Below, in pieces: positions 16,235-25,125 of a stretch of 64,000 bases of DNA. Origin of the DNA: DASRHT01 sp035650355 (lineage in GTDB: Bacteria; Chloroflexota; Ktedonobacteria; Ktedonobacterales; Ktedonobacteraceae). Where the stretch lies: positions 1 to 64,000 of the forward strand of contig DASRHT010000122.1 in the NCBI GenBank assembly GCA_035650355.1. The letters run 5' to 3'. Position 1 is the stretch's first letter, and each line of letters starts with the position of its first letter. Both the position numbers and the translations under genes were made by a program. The notes below the pieces were generated by a model. That model was not told where the DNA came from, did no database searches, and saw only the letters and a list, made by a program, of their open reading frames with translations.

Positions 16235-17599
16235 TCATGACTTGCTAATCCGATTGCCGAGCGTAAAGAGCAGCAACCCGAACCATGCCATACCCAGACC
16301 GCCCTCGATGGTTGATAATACATCTCCCACGATAGAATCCTGAGCGGTATGAATGGTGTTTAAGCTCATAGTGAGGAATGTTGAGATGCTGTATATCAAT
16401 GCTTCTATGTATTGTGGTAAAGATGATGAAGGCGGTATCGTGGCAACGAGCAGCCCGCTGGCGTTGAAAATGAGGGCGAAAATAGCGACAACCAGTACTC
16501 CCCACGCGATAACGTGTGACGGCAATTCGCCAAATCCGCTGACGCCATCGGCTATCCAGGACGCGAGCCAGAGGAACGTATATTTGGGAAAGAACCAGAA
16601 TGGCTTGACTCTTTGGTGCCACCACCACTGGACCCAGGGAATTTCGGTTCTCGGCGTTTCATCATCGGCATAATATTTCCAGGCGTACCAGGGAGCAAAC
16701 GTCTTGCGTTTGTAACGGCGCTCTTGAATATAGGCCCACCTGGCGTCTCCATAGCGCCCGATGCCATCGAAGTTGGCTTTAAGCGTATCATAAATTTCCC
16801 AGGTGTTCATTAGTTGTCCCTGCGCCTCCTCATAGAAGAAGCCTGAAAGAGACCTGCGAGACAGTTTTGTCCGGTCAAAGTTTGTCAGAAGGAGTTTGCA
16901 GCCCTTCAGGATGGCCTGGCGAAGATCGGTGCGCTCAAGATCGGCGGCTATCAGGTTTGCATCGCGTAGATCGCAGCCCAGTAGCGAGCCTTTCTGCAAA
17001 TCGGCTTTCTGGAAATCGGCCTCGACAAAGTAGCTTTCCTCTATGATGGATGTGTGTAAGTCGGCGCGTGCGAAGTCGGCCTGGCTTGCATTCGTCTTTA
17101 ATATGCGGCAACCGATGAGCCTGGCATCCTGGAACACAGCTTCCCGAAGATCGGCTGCATTGAAAAAAGCGGCGGTCAGGTTGGCCTCGGAGAAATCCGC
17201 TTTCTGCAGGTCTGACTGTAGAAAATAGGTCCCCTCAAGATCTGCTGCTTCGAGCTTCGTACCCTGGAGCTGGGCGTGACTGAACAGGCATTCGCGGAGA
17301 TTGGCTTTACTCAGATCGGCGCCGTTCAGTTTAGTTTGCACAAAGTGCTTGCCTGCTAAGTCAACCCCTGCCAGCGACAGACCTGACAAATCATAATACG
17401 ATAGATTAGATAGCTCTCTATTCCGCAGGCGATAGTCAAGCTCTTTTTGGGTCAGCGGTATCAGTACGGTGTTTTCGGATGTGTCTCTATGCTCTATGGG
17501 CGCGGCATGAACCGGGCAGGATGTTTGTCCGTTAGCAAGCCCCCTACCGCATACCTGTTGCCCCACCATTGCTGAACACGTTTGCTTTTTCAATAGCAT
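16235..17599 (-). CDS. Pentapeptide-repeat protein with C-terminal two-helix membrane domain
   Basis: 454 residues. About residues 65-240 are pentapeptide repeats (A(D/N)LxxA type: GADLSKANL, KADFSEANL, RADLHTSII) that fold as a right-handed quadrilateral helix. A charged linker (DTLKANFDGIG, RYKRKTF) follows. Two membrane helices, VIAWGVLVVAIFALIF and GGLGMAWFGLLLFTLG, flank a segment IYSISTFLTMSLNTIH. The topology matches Ion_trans_2 channel ends found on other pentapeptide proteins, but the TVGYGD selectivity filter is absent. It could be an anion or general pore, or only an anchor. A cysteine-containing N-terminus is also odd. ATG with GGGGG immediately upstream; 21 bases after the preceding gene, so probably cotranscribed. 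Confidence 0.72.
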   Translation of the reverse strand: MLLKKQTCSAMVGQQVCGRGLANGQTSCPVHAAPIEHRDTSENTVLIPLTQKELDYRLRNRELSNLSYYDLSGLSLAGVDLAGKHFVQTKLNGADLSKANLRECLFSHAQLQGTKLEAADLEGTYFLQSDLQKADFSEANLTAAFFNAADLREAVFQDARLIGCRILKTNASQADFARADLHTSIIEESYFVEADFQKADLQKGSLLGCDLRDANLIAADLERTDLRQAILKGCKLLLTNFDRTKLSRRSLSGFFYEEAQGQLMNTWEIYDTLKANFDGIGRYGDARWAYIQERRYKRKTFAPWYAWKYYADDETPRTEIPWVQWWWHQRVKPFWFFPKYTFLWLASWIADGVSGFGELPSHVIAWGVLVVAIFALIFNASGLLVATIPPSSSLPQYIEALIYSISTFLTMSLNTIHTAQDSIVGDVLSTIEGGLGMAWFGLLLFTLGNRISKS

Positions 17600-17620
17600 C
17601 CCCCAAAGTGTCTACGATGA

Positions 17621-18670
17621 TCAGCTTCCCCCGATTCTGCGGATACGTTCCTCTACCTCTTGCAGTCTGCTCTGCACTCTGCGAATGTCGCGCTGGATGC
17701 CGAAGTCGTCGATGCGTCCCGTTTGCCTGGCGGCTGCCTGGAGTTGCTGCAACTCCTCGCGGAGCTGGGCAAGTTCCCTCTGTGAAGCCTGGAGAGATGC
17801 GAGCTTCTTTTGCCGGTCCCCGCTGATATCTTGCTCAGGGTCATGAATCTTTACATAATATATGTAGACTTTGTGGTCAGAGTCGGCTGGCTGGCTGCAA
17901 CCCGAGTTCTGAAAGTCGAGGGAAAATCTGAAATGAATAGCGGCGGCGGTCGGAGCCTGCATGCCATAGTCAATTGGCGGCACGTTATAGGTGCTTTCAT
18001 GGACCGGTACCTCTTCCACCGTGGCGGCAGTGCCAGGCGGAGGGTTCAAATCGCGAAAGATCAGGCGGTCATTCTTGGTGCGTTTTTGCACATAGACAAT
18101 CGGCTCAAAGACCAGGCGAATAGTCGAGGGGAAGATAAAGGGATTTTGTTGACTGCCGTCGCCGGATAAGCTCCCCGGGAGGCGGAGCGAGAGCGTGGCG
18201 TGCCCAAACGAAATGATCGGGCAGTCAATGCCGGGCATCGCGAGCGACATTGTGTAGTAAATTTCTTTCACCAGGAAAACGAAGGTGTATAACTCGCCCG
18301 TGATATCTTCCGTCGATAGCTGCTTGATCTTGTCTGCTGTCTGTGTGGTGGCCTCGCGGAGTTTCTGGCTCGTTTTGTGCATGGCTTTCGAGCGCGTGCG
18401 CGCCGTATAGGAGGAAAGCAATTGAACAAGGTCAACCACGCGCGCGAAGGCGACGATTTTTGCTTCACGGGCATATTCGGTATTACTCAACCATAGTCGG
18501 ATGACGGCATTGCCTAAGATAGCCAGCGTCCTGAAGCTAATCACCAGGTTTTGCTCGGCGGGCGTCAAGCGCTTGCCGGTGCTTCCCAGATCGGCTATAT
18601 CGACAAGATTGTACTGCTTATGGGCCTCGTTAAATTCATCGGCAACCCGTTTATGGTCCTCTTCAGTCAA
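17621..18670 (-). CDS. Hypothetical protein with C-terminal coiled coil
   Basis: 349 residues, not recognised. Residues 1-140 are predicted helical (TPAEQNLVISFRTLAILGNA, AFARVVDLVQLLSSY). The middle part is strand-rich (ATLSLRLPGSL, STIRLVFEPIVYVQ, AAIHFRFSLDFQ). The end from about 280 is a strong coiled coil of the LASLQASQRELAQLREELQQ type, then RRVQSRLQEVEERIRR. No signal peptide or membrane helix. The start is TTG and its last base plus the next two form the TGA of the dikinase-like gene (TTGA overlap), so translation of the two is coupled. Followed 21 bases later by the pentapeptide gene. A scaffolding or sensing partner of the dikinase is possible; this is inference from position only. 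Confidence 0.7.
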   Translation of the reverse strand: MTEEDHKRVADEFNEAHKQYNLVDIADLGSTGKRLTPAEQNLVISFRTLAILGNAVIRLWLSNTEYAREAKIVAFARVVDLVQLLSSYTARTRSKAMHKTSQKLREATTQTADKIKQLSTEDITGELYTFVFLVKEIYYTMSLAMPGIDCPIISFGHATLSLRLPGSLSGDGSQQNPFIFPSTIRLVFEPIVYVQKRTKNDRLIFRDLNPPPGTAATVEEVPVHESTYNVPPIDYGMQAPTAAAIHFRFSLDFQNSGCSQPADSDHKVYIYYVKIHDPEQDISGDRQKKLASLQASQRELAQLREELQQLQAAARQTGRIDDFGIQRDIRRVQSRLQEVEERIRRIGGS

Positions 18671-21192
18671 TGCGTGCCGAGAACGGCGGGTATGCCGAAC
18701 TCTCGGGCGTTGATGGCGCTATGTTGCAGGACGCCGCTGCCAGCATTCGTTACCAGTCCCGCGATGATGGAAAATAGCGGCGTCCACGGGGGCGTGGTTC
18801 TTTGGCAAACCAGGATGTCACCCGGCTGCACCTGAGAGAACTTGTCGATATCGTTAATGATCCTTGCCGGTCCTTGCGCATACCCAGGTGACGCGGGAAT
18901 ACCAATTAGTCTCAAAGGCATTTCCCGAGTTGGATCGGGATGGAGAATCATCGAAAGGAAATCTTCAGCATCAGCATCAGGCTTACTGGCGGCGGGGAAC
19001 TCTAACGGGGTGCCTAGCGTTTGAGGGGTGAGTAACCCCAGCTTGCTTTCGTATATCTCCCGCTTCCCTTTTACCAGCGCCTGTAGATCCGGCGGTTCAG
19101 CCAGCATGGTAATAGCTTCTATTTGATCGAGGGTAAGAAAAAAAACATCCTGAGGTTCAGCTATTACCCCAACCGAGCTAAGGCGCTGCCCCAATTCAAG
19201 CGCGATCCTGCGGACATTAGCCACTAGCGTCTGTTCAATCAGGTAATTGTGGTCCTCTAAAAAAACCGGCCAGGTTTGCGCCCGGCGCAATTGTCTGACA
19301 AATTTCTCCTGTGTTGCGGGCTCCTCCGCAAGCCCCCCTAGTAGCCTGTGTTCCTCCTCTATTCGCTCCTGCTCCAGGCGCCGTATCTCAGTCGTAGGAT
19401 CGACCTGGCTGTTTTTTATGTACGCCACGATTGTCGTAAACAGAAAGGCCGGATTTTCGCGCCATGAGGGATGCATGAGGTCGTTTGGCCCGACGATCCG
19501 ATTTCCCCACTGCTGTAGAAAGCTCTCAAGAGCGCGCAGGAAGTCAGTTGTCTCGACAGATGAGCGCAGGCATGCAAGACACTCATCAGCCGACTCATGT
19601 TCTAAGGCGGCAAGTACCGTCTCGGAGCGGGCGGCCATCTGGGCCAGCTCCCAGATGGCAGAGTTGATCTTCAAATTGGTGTTTTCGAACCCCTGGAGGA
19701 GACGAAGCGCCGTTCTCCATTCATCTTGCCCAAACAATTGCTTGAATAAGAGCGTAAACTGGTCGGCAACGTATTTCTTCGCGCTCATCGCTATGTTGTG
19801 AATTTCCCAATGGCGCTGCCAGATTGCTATTGCTCGTCTACTATACCCAACTAAATCACTGGCTGACGCAGCCTCCAGATCAAGCTCATTCAGATATTTG
19901 TTGTTCGTTTCGACTTCGGCGCGAAATCCGCTCTCCCACTTATCAGCATATTCATCGCACAGGGCCTTTGATCGCTCTGCGCGCTGCCCAGGCGTCTCAT
20001 TGGTATTGGGCACATGCCGCTCGCCAACGTAAATATAGTCATTAAAGATGCTCCAGGTGTTCAAGGCTCGCAGGGCAAGCGTTTCTGACGCTCTTTCGCA
20101 GGCGGCTCCCGTCGTGGACCATACCGACTGAGCAAAGGGCACTAGAGGGATTCTGCCGATGTTATTGGATATTTGCCAGTACGCGTGTGGCTCTCTCTCT
20201 GCTACTTCCTGCTTGATGTCCTCAATTATTTTATTCGTAGCGTCGCTAAAGCCGGTGATGGGGCGACTCTGCAAAATAAAAAATTGCCCCTCTTTCATGC
20301 ACCACTCAATATCCTGGGGCCTGCCTGCCGCCTGCTCAATATTCCACGCCACATGCGCTAAGGCGACTAACTGGTCATCGGTAAGTGCCGGACGAGCGCT
20401 TTCGGGGCCTGCCTGGACCGCTATGCTAATGCCTGTTGAGGCGTCCGCAACAACGGCTCGCTCTTTGAGCGCGATAATTTTTTTAACAATCGAGAAGTCG
20501 TCCCTTTTAACGAGATACATATCTGCAGCGATAGAGCCGGAAACGATCCCTTCCCCAAGCCCCCAAACGGCATTGACGACGAAACAGTCTTTTTGCGATG
20601 AGACAGGCCCTTCGGTAAAGATAACTCCCGAAGCGTCCGCCTCGATCATCACCTGGACGATGACCGCCATAGCTGCCTGCTCAACTCCTATTCCCAACTG
20701 TTGTCGCATATAGACGCTTTCTACAGTCCACAGAGAAGCCCAGCAAGCTTTTACCGCTTCCAGCACGCCTGTCTCGCCCTTAACATTTAAAAATGTTCTG
20801 TATAAGCCTGCAAAGCTACGACCAGGGGAATCTTCGGCTGTGGCTGAAGAGCGAACGGAGAAAGACGAGCCGTGGTGGTACAGTTGTTGCAATGCGCTCT
20901 TGATCTCTTCGGCGACGGTACCAGGCAAGGTCGCGCTGAGGATGGTCTGACGGATTTCCTCTATGATCGGAGTAAGGTGTATCAACTCCTGCGAGCTTGC
21001 ATGAGCGTGAAATTTTTCTATTGCTGCTGCTATCGCGGGAAGTTCTACAAATTGTTGATAGGCCGTAGTGGTCACACAGAAAAATCTGGGTACAGGGAAA
21101 CCAGATGACTGCAAATGGGATAGAGTTGCTGCTTTATTACCGACTATACTAGCTGATGGTTCGGCCTGGGGGTAAGTAATAAAATTCTCCAT
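18667..21192 (-). CDS. PEP synthase / rifampin-phosphotransferase-like dikinase, short C-terminus
   Basis: 841 residues in the PPDK_N + PEP-utiliser arrangement. Residues 1-330 are the ATP-grasp-type domain (VGNKAATLSHLQSSGFPVP at the start, SVRSSATAEDSPGRSFAGLY, DIEWCMKEGQFFILQSRPIT). Residues 340-740 form a helical middle domain unlike the TIM barrel of true PEP synthase and similar in place to the substrate domain of Rph. The C-terminal swivelling domain has catalytic His824 in GVLQHSAINAREFGIPAVLG. Normally 20-25 more residues follow; here the protein ends 17 residues after His824. Such enzymes transfer a phosphoryl group from ATP via the His to a substrate. ATG 21192 has GAGG at good spacing; an upstream TTG/ATG giving 35 more residues is possible. 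Confidence 0.8.
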   Translation of the reverse strand: MENFITYPQAEPSASIVGNKAATLSHLQSSGFPVPRFFCVTTTAYQQFVELPAIAAAIEKFHAHASSQELIHLTPIIEEIRQTILSATLPGTVAEEIKSALQQLYHHGSSFSVRSSATAEDSPGRSFAGLYRTFLNVKGETGVLEAVKACWASLWTVESVYMRQQLGIGVEQAAMAVIVQVMIEADASGVIFTEGPVSSQKDCFVVNAVWGLGEGIVSGSIAADMYLVKRDDFSIVKKIIALKERAVVADASTGISIAVQAGPESARPALTDDQLVALAHVAWNIEQAAGRPQDIEWCMKEGQFFILQSRPITGFSDATNKIIEDIKQEVAEREPHAYWQISNNIGRIPLVPFAQSVWSTTGAACERASETLALRALNTWSIFNDYIYVGERHVPNTNETPGQRAERSKALCDEYADKWESGFRAEVETNNKYLNELDLEAASASDLVGYSRRAIAIWQRHWEIHNIAMSAKKYVADQFTLLFKQLFGQDEWRTALRLLQGFENTNLKINSAIWELAQMAARSETVLAALEHESADECLACLRSSVETTDFLRALESFLQQWGNRIVGPNDLMHPSWRENPAFLFTTIVAYIKNSQVDPTTEIRRLEQERIEEEHRLLGGLAEEPATQEKFVRQLRRAQTWPVFLEDHNYLIEQTLVANVRRIALELGQRLSSVGVIAEPQDVFFLTLDQIEAITMLAEPPDLQALVKGKREIYESKLGLLTPQTLGTPLEFPAASKPDADAEDFLSMILHPDPTREMPLRLIGIPASPGYAQGPARIINDIDKFSQVQPGDILVCQRTTPPWTPLFSIIAGLVTNAGSGVLQHSAINAREFGIPAVLGTH

Positions 21193-21337
21193 ACCTAGTC
21201 CTCTTTCTTCCTCTATGCTTCTTGATAGCCCGGCAACCAGTTGACATTGCTCGAATTCTTTTTCTACCGCTACTACTCCTATCGCTGCAAGCAACATCTC
21301 TTAATGATCAAGAATGTCGTAGAGGGCGTTACACTAT

Positions 21338-21367
21338 ATTATACTGTATGCAATAAATTACTGACAA
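21338..21367 (-). promoter_or_regulatory. Sigma-70-like promoter for the dikinase gene
   Basis: On the minus strand TTGTCA (21367-21362), an 18-base spacer, and a perfect TATAAT (21343-21338). It overlaps the last codons of the epimerase gene and lies about 145 bases before the preferred dikinase start, giving the downstream three-gene set its own transcription start. Confidence 0.6.
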
Positions 21368-22433
21368 TTCTTGATGCTGCACCTCCATCCCATAGGGCGG
21401 GTAAAAGGATGTTGGAGCGGCGTTCTCCGTGAAGAACAGCAAATACGTGCTCTGCTATCGTTGCTGAATCGGTGCCGACTAAGTGATTGGTTCCATAGTC
21501 TATAGAATCCGTGCGGTGCGTGACATCAAGGCAGGTGAAGCAAGGAATACCTAGATAGGTCGTTTCATCTTGCATACCAGAAGAATCGGTCAAAACGAAT
21601 TTGGCGCTGCTCAACAAAGTCAAAAACTCGCTATATCCTAGCCTTGAAAACCATAGCACGTTGGGCATTGAGCGCAAATTCTGTTCAAGGCCAAAGTGTG
21701 AAAGGGCTTCAGTCGTCTCCTGATAAGCGAGAAAAACCAGCTTTGTTTGCTCTTGCACTCTTCTGACTCCTTCCAGCAAAGCCTCAAGCCTGCTCTTTAA
21801 TTCCAGGTTACGCTCTCTGTGGAATGAGCAGATACCATACGACAGGTTTTGTAGCCCCCATTCGGCGGGCCGCTCTTTTCTAATATATGGAAGATGCAGC
21901 TTTAAGCAATCAATGATGGTATTCCCGACAAAGTATATTTTCTCTCTGGAATGTCCTTCCGCTATTAAATTCTTCGTACCTGTCTGAGAAGCAGCAAAAA
22001 GCCAGTGGCTGAATTTATCCGCTATCGTGCGATTGAATTCTTCCGTGTCCGAGAAATCATAATTGCGCAACCCCGCCTCTACGTGGCCCAGAGGTATTTT
22101 CAGGTGCGCAGTACAGATTGCGGCGGCTACCACAGCATTCAGATCCCCATATGTTAATAAAATATCTGGGGTGAGCCTTGTAAGGGCCTTAGCAAGTTCA
22201 TGCGCTGTTTCCTTGATAGTGTCTATGTAAGAGGCGTTGCGACTGTCAATGCTCAAAATAGCTGCGGGCGCGGGAAGTTGCAGCTCAGCGAAAAGGGCCA
22301 TGCCGTGGGTTTTCGTATACAGACCAACATCGATGATTGCGTGATCTACCCCTCTGTGCTGGAGCTCATAATGAATGGGAGCTAGCTTCATGAGATTAGC
22401 GGCCCCTCCCACCAGTGAGGCGATTTTTGGCAT
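21339..22433 (-). CDS. UDP-N-acetylglucosamine 2-epimerase-like protein
   Basis: 364 residues of the WecB/MnaA fold (GT-B-like). Recognisable parts are the N-terminal Rossmann half, HVEAGLRNYDFSDTEEFNR, VGNTIIDCL, and the C-terminal TDSSGMQDETTYLGIPCF loop that binds UDP in the family. True enzymes interconvert UDP-GlcNAc and UDP-ManNAc for wall teichoic acids or capsules. The N-terminal GGAANLMKLAPI replaces the usual GTRPEAIKMAPV, so the substrate may differ. The chosen ATG gives the normal family N-terminus but has a poor ribosome site; a GTG at 22529, abutting the kinase stop, would add 32 residues of non-family sequence. Directly follows the Ser/Thr kinase gene, so likely cotranscribed. 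Confidence 0.82.
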   Translation of the reverse strand: MPKIASLVGGAANLMKLAPIHYELQHRGVDHAIIDVGLYTKTHGMALFAELQLPAPAAILSIDSRNASYIDTIKETAHELAKALTRLTPDILLTYGDLNAVVAAAICTAHLKIPLGHVEAGLRNYDFSDTEEFNRTIADKFSHWLFAASQTGTKNLIAEGHSREKIYFVGNTIIDCLKLHLPYIRKERPAEWGLQNLSYGICSFHRERNLELKSRLEALLEGVRRVQEQTKLVFLAYQETTEALSHFGLEQNLRSMPNVLWFSRLGYSEFLTLLSSAKFVLTDSSGMQDETTYLGIPCFTCLDVTHRTDSIDYGTNHLVGTDSATIAEHVFAVLHGERRSNILLPALWDGGAASRIVSNLLHTV

Positions 22434-22529
22434 AGACAGTGCATTGACCTTTCTGAACCTTTTCGGACTTTTGCAACACCTCCATATGCAATTTTTTATC
22501 GCCTGCGGCCAGCGCCCCTGACCCTCCAC

Positions 22530-24902
22530 CTACTTTCTTCCAGACAAATGAAACGCATAGAGCACATCGGCGCAAATATAAACGACGCCATTCACAACCG
22601 CCGGCGAGGTGCCAATCTCACCGCCTGTTGCCGCAGTCCAGATGGGTGCGCAGGAAAAAACTTTGCACGCAGCGTTAAATGCATATAATTTACCATCCGC
22701 CGAACCAATATAGACGACATTATTCGCCACAAATGGCGAAGAAAAACCTATGGTACCCCCGACAGGACCCTTCCAGAGAGGATTACAGAACGTCGTACCA
22801 CTACAGCCAAAGGCGTTGAACGCATACAGGTTATGATCATCGGAGCCAACGTACAACATATCGTCAGTTACTGCTGGCGAAGAGGATATTGCTCCCTGCG
22901 TCTGGCCCATCCAGAGCGGAGCGCAGGTAGCAACCCCACAACCGGCAGCGAGAAAAGCGTATATCCTGCCATTATCGGCCCCTACATAGATAAGGCCGTT
23001 AGCGACCGTCAAAGCTCGGGCATGGGTGGTACTGCCAAGCGAACTGGTCCACAGCGGCGCGCAGGTCGCACTCCTGCAAGCTGCAATCGAAAAAGCATAC
23101 AGGTTACCATCTTTGGCTACGGCATAGAGCGTATTATTCGCGATAGCAGGCGCTGTATAAATGATGTTGCTGAGTGTAACAGTCCACAGTGGTTGGCAAA
23201 TAGACATGCCGCAGCCTGAAGCACTGAACGCGTACAGCCGATGATCAATAGAGCCAATGTATACGATGCCATCGGAAACCACGGGCGAGCTATAGATGCC
23301 ATCGCCGGTGATGCCAACCCAGCTCGGAGCGCAAGAGGAACTTCCCCCGCAGCCAGAGGCCCGAAATGCATACAATTTGCCATCAATCGACCCAATATAG
23401 ACCATCCCATTGTAAAACGCAGGGGCGGAACCGGTATGGTCCCCTAGAGATCCCGTCCACAGTGGCGGGCACATCGGCTCTGAGCAGCCTGAAGCGCGAA
23501 ACGCGTACAGCTTTGAAAAATCAGAGCCGACATACACCATATCATCGGCGACGATAGGCGAGGAAATAGTTCTCACACCGGTGGAGGCCGTCCAATATTG
23601 CTTTAGGGTTGGAGCGTTGGTGGTATTGATTATCTGCTCATACGGATTCTTGCCCGTATGCGCGGCATCGAAGCCAAGCATCGTCCCATTCACAGTTACC
23701 GCGCTGCTATAACTACGAACTGCGGCGGTAGCTGCTACATCAGGCGGCCCTGCTGTGTCAGGCTGGCTATGAGGAGTAACGCTGCCTGAGTGGAAAAAGA
23801 GCTGGCTAATTGCCAGGACTATGACCAATAGTGCGACCAGCGGCATGCCCAGTTTGAAGGGCGTGCCAGCATTCACAAGCGGCGGCCTTTTGTCAAACGG
23901 CTTTGCAGATGAAGGCAGCGGCCTGACGAAGGAAACGGGTTCCTGTGCGACTGTGGTAGCCATCCTTTGAGAACGTACCTGAGGAGGGCGTACGGGTACC
24001 AGGACCGTTCGTTGGAAGCGTGCGGGTGGTGCTGCTCGGGCAGGCGATATCTGAGCTGGAGAGGCTGCGGGCGATAAAAATAGGGGAGTAGCTGCACCCT
24101 GGCTTGCCTGTGTCAGCGCGGCGGCGAAAGTTTGGACGCTGGCGAAACGCTCTTCGGGATCTTTTGCCAGAGCGCGCATCACTACCGCTTCGACCGCCTC
24201 CGGCACTTCTGGCAGACGACAGCGTAACGCTGGTGGCTTTTTATCGATCTGCTGCCACATAATCGCTCCAGGATTCCCTTGAAATGGGGGTTCCCCGCAC
24301 AGCCACTCGTACAGGAGAACCCCCAGTGCATACTGATCGCTGGCCACGCAAGGCTTTCCTCTAAGCTGTTCAGGCGCGATATAGGTCAGCGTTCCGATGG
24401 CTTCCTGGGTCCTGGCCTGGGCGCTCTGGACCGTCAAAGCAATGCCGAAATCGCCTATGAGCAAGGTCTCGCGCTCTCCTAACAGGAGATTCTCTGGCTT
24501 AATATCGCGGTGAATAATGCCTTTCTCGTGAGCATAGTACAAAGCGTCCGCGATCTGTTTTATGTAGTGGACTATAAAGGGAAGAGGCAGACGGGAGCCT
24601 CGGGGATAGCGTTGCCGTAATGACCCTCCTGGGGCATATTGCGTCACCAGAAATGGCAGATGACCTTCGACGCCACAGTCAAATACCTGGACAATATGTG
24701 GGTGCTCCAGGGTCGCCAGCGTTCGACCCTCCTGGAGAAAATGGACCGTTTCATCGGTGGTTACGCGCGACTTAAACAGTTTTACCGCTACACGCTTATG
24801 CAGCATCATATGTTCCCCGAGATAGACATCGGCAAAGGTCCCTGCACCAAGCTGTTGAAGGAGGTGATATTTGTCTAAACGCTGATTAACATAGTTGTTC
24901 AT
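22530..24902 (-). CDS. Ser/Thr protein kinase with PQQ-like propeller ectodomain
   Basis: 790 residues. Kinase domain about 8-270: glycine loop LGAGTFADVYLG, catalytic HRDIKPENLL, DFG as IGDFGIAL, all intact. A proline-rich linker with one membrane helix (ALLVIVLAISQLFF) follows. The C-terminal 400 residues are repeats of (V/I)Y(V/I)GSxDxxLYAF with paired cysteines (GCSEPMCPP, GCGMSICQP), a PQQ/quinoprotein-like propeller outside the membrane. This is the Hanks-type receptor kinase architecture of Ktedonobacteria and actinobacteria (PknB/PknD-like). ATG 24902 has GAGGAGA seven bases upstream; the longer frame has no site. Paired Cys in each blade suggests disulfide-stabilised blades. Confidence 0.9.
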   Translation of the reverse strand: MNNYVNQRLDKYHLLQQLGAGTFADVYLGEHMMLHKRVAVKLFKSRVTTDETVHFLQEGRTLATLEHPHIVQVFDCGVEGHLPFLVTQYAPGGSLRQRYPRGSRLPLPFIVHYIKQIADALYYAHEKGIIHRDIKPENLLLGERETLLIGDFGIALTVQSAQARTQEAIGTLTYIAPEQLRGKPCVASDQYALGVLLYEWLCGEPPFQGNPGAIMWQQIDKKPPALRCRLPEVPEAVEAVVMRALAKDPEERFASVQTFAAALTQASQGAATPLFLSPAASPAQISPARAAPPARFQRTVLVPVRPPQVRSQRMATTVAQEPVSFVRPLPSSAKPFDKRPPLVNAGTPFKLGMPLVALLVIVLAISQLFFHSGSVTPHSQPDTAGPPDVAATAAVRSYSSAVTVNGTMLGFDAAHTGKNPYEQIINTTNAPTLKQYWTASTGVRTISSPIVADDMVYVGSDFSKLYAFRASGCSEPMCPPLWTGSLGDHTGSAPAFYNGMVYIGSIDGKLYAFRASGCGGSSSCAPSWVGITGDGIYSSPVVSDGIVYIGSIDHRLYAFSASGCGMSICQPLWTVTLSNIIYTAPAIANNTLYAVAKDGNLYAFSIAACRSATCAPLWTSSLGSTTHARALTVANGLIYVGADNGRIYAFLAAGCGVATCAPLWMGQTQGAISSSPAVTDDMLYVGSDDHNLYAFNAFGCSGTTFCNPLWKGPVGGTIGFSSPFVANNVVYIGSADGKLYAFNAACKVFSCAPIWTAATGGEIGTSPAVVNGVVYICADVLYAFHLSGRK

Positions 24903-25056
24903 CAAGACTCTCCTCAGTCGTAGGATGCGGAAAAACGTTTCTGTACCTGATGCTCGTTCTAAACGTAAGTAATATTTGCTATTGTATAGCACCTGTATAT
25001 ATAGCATCAACAAAAAAGCCGGAAGTATGCATATTTTGCTAGAGAGGCGTTTCTTT

Positions 25057-25102
25057 GAGGCAAGATTGGGAAGACATGATCATGTTTTCCCGATCTTACC
25101 TC
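25057..25102. repeat. Long perfect-stem palindrome between genes
   Basis: GAGG..CCTC and an 18-base-pair arm (AAGATTGGGAAGACATGA against its near-complement, two G.T) form a 46-base hairpin with almost no loop, broken only by one C/A mismatch. It stands between the FAD oxidoreductase stop (25126) and the kinase start (24902). There is no T-run. Could be an operator, a bidirectional 3' structure, or a repeat remnant. Confidence 0.55.
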
Positions 25103-25125
25103 TCATGGTGCATCATATGTCGGGG

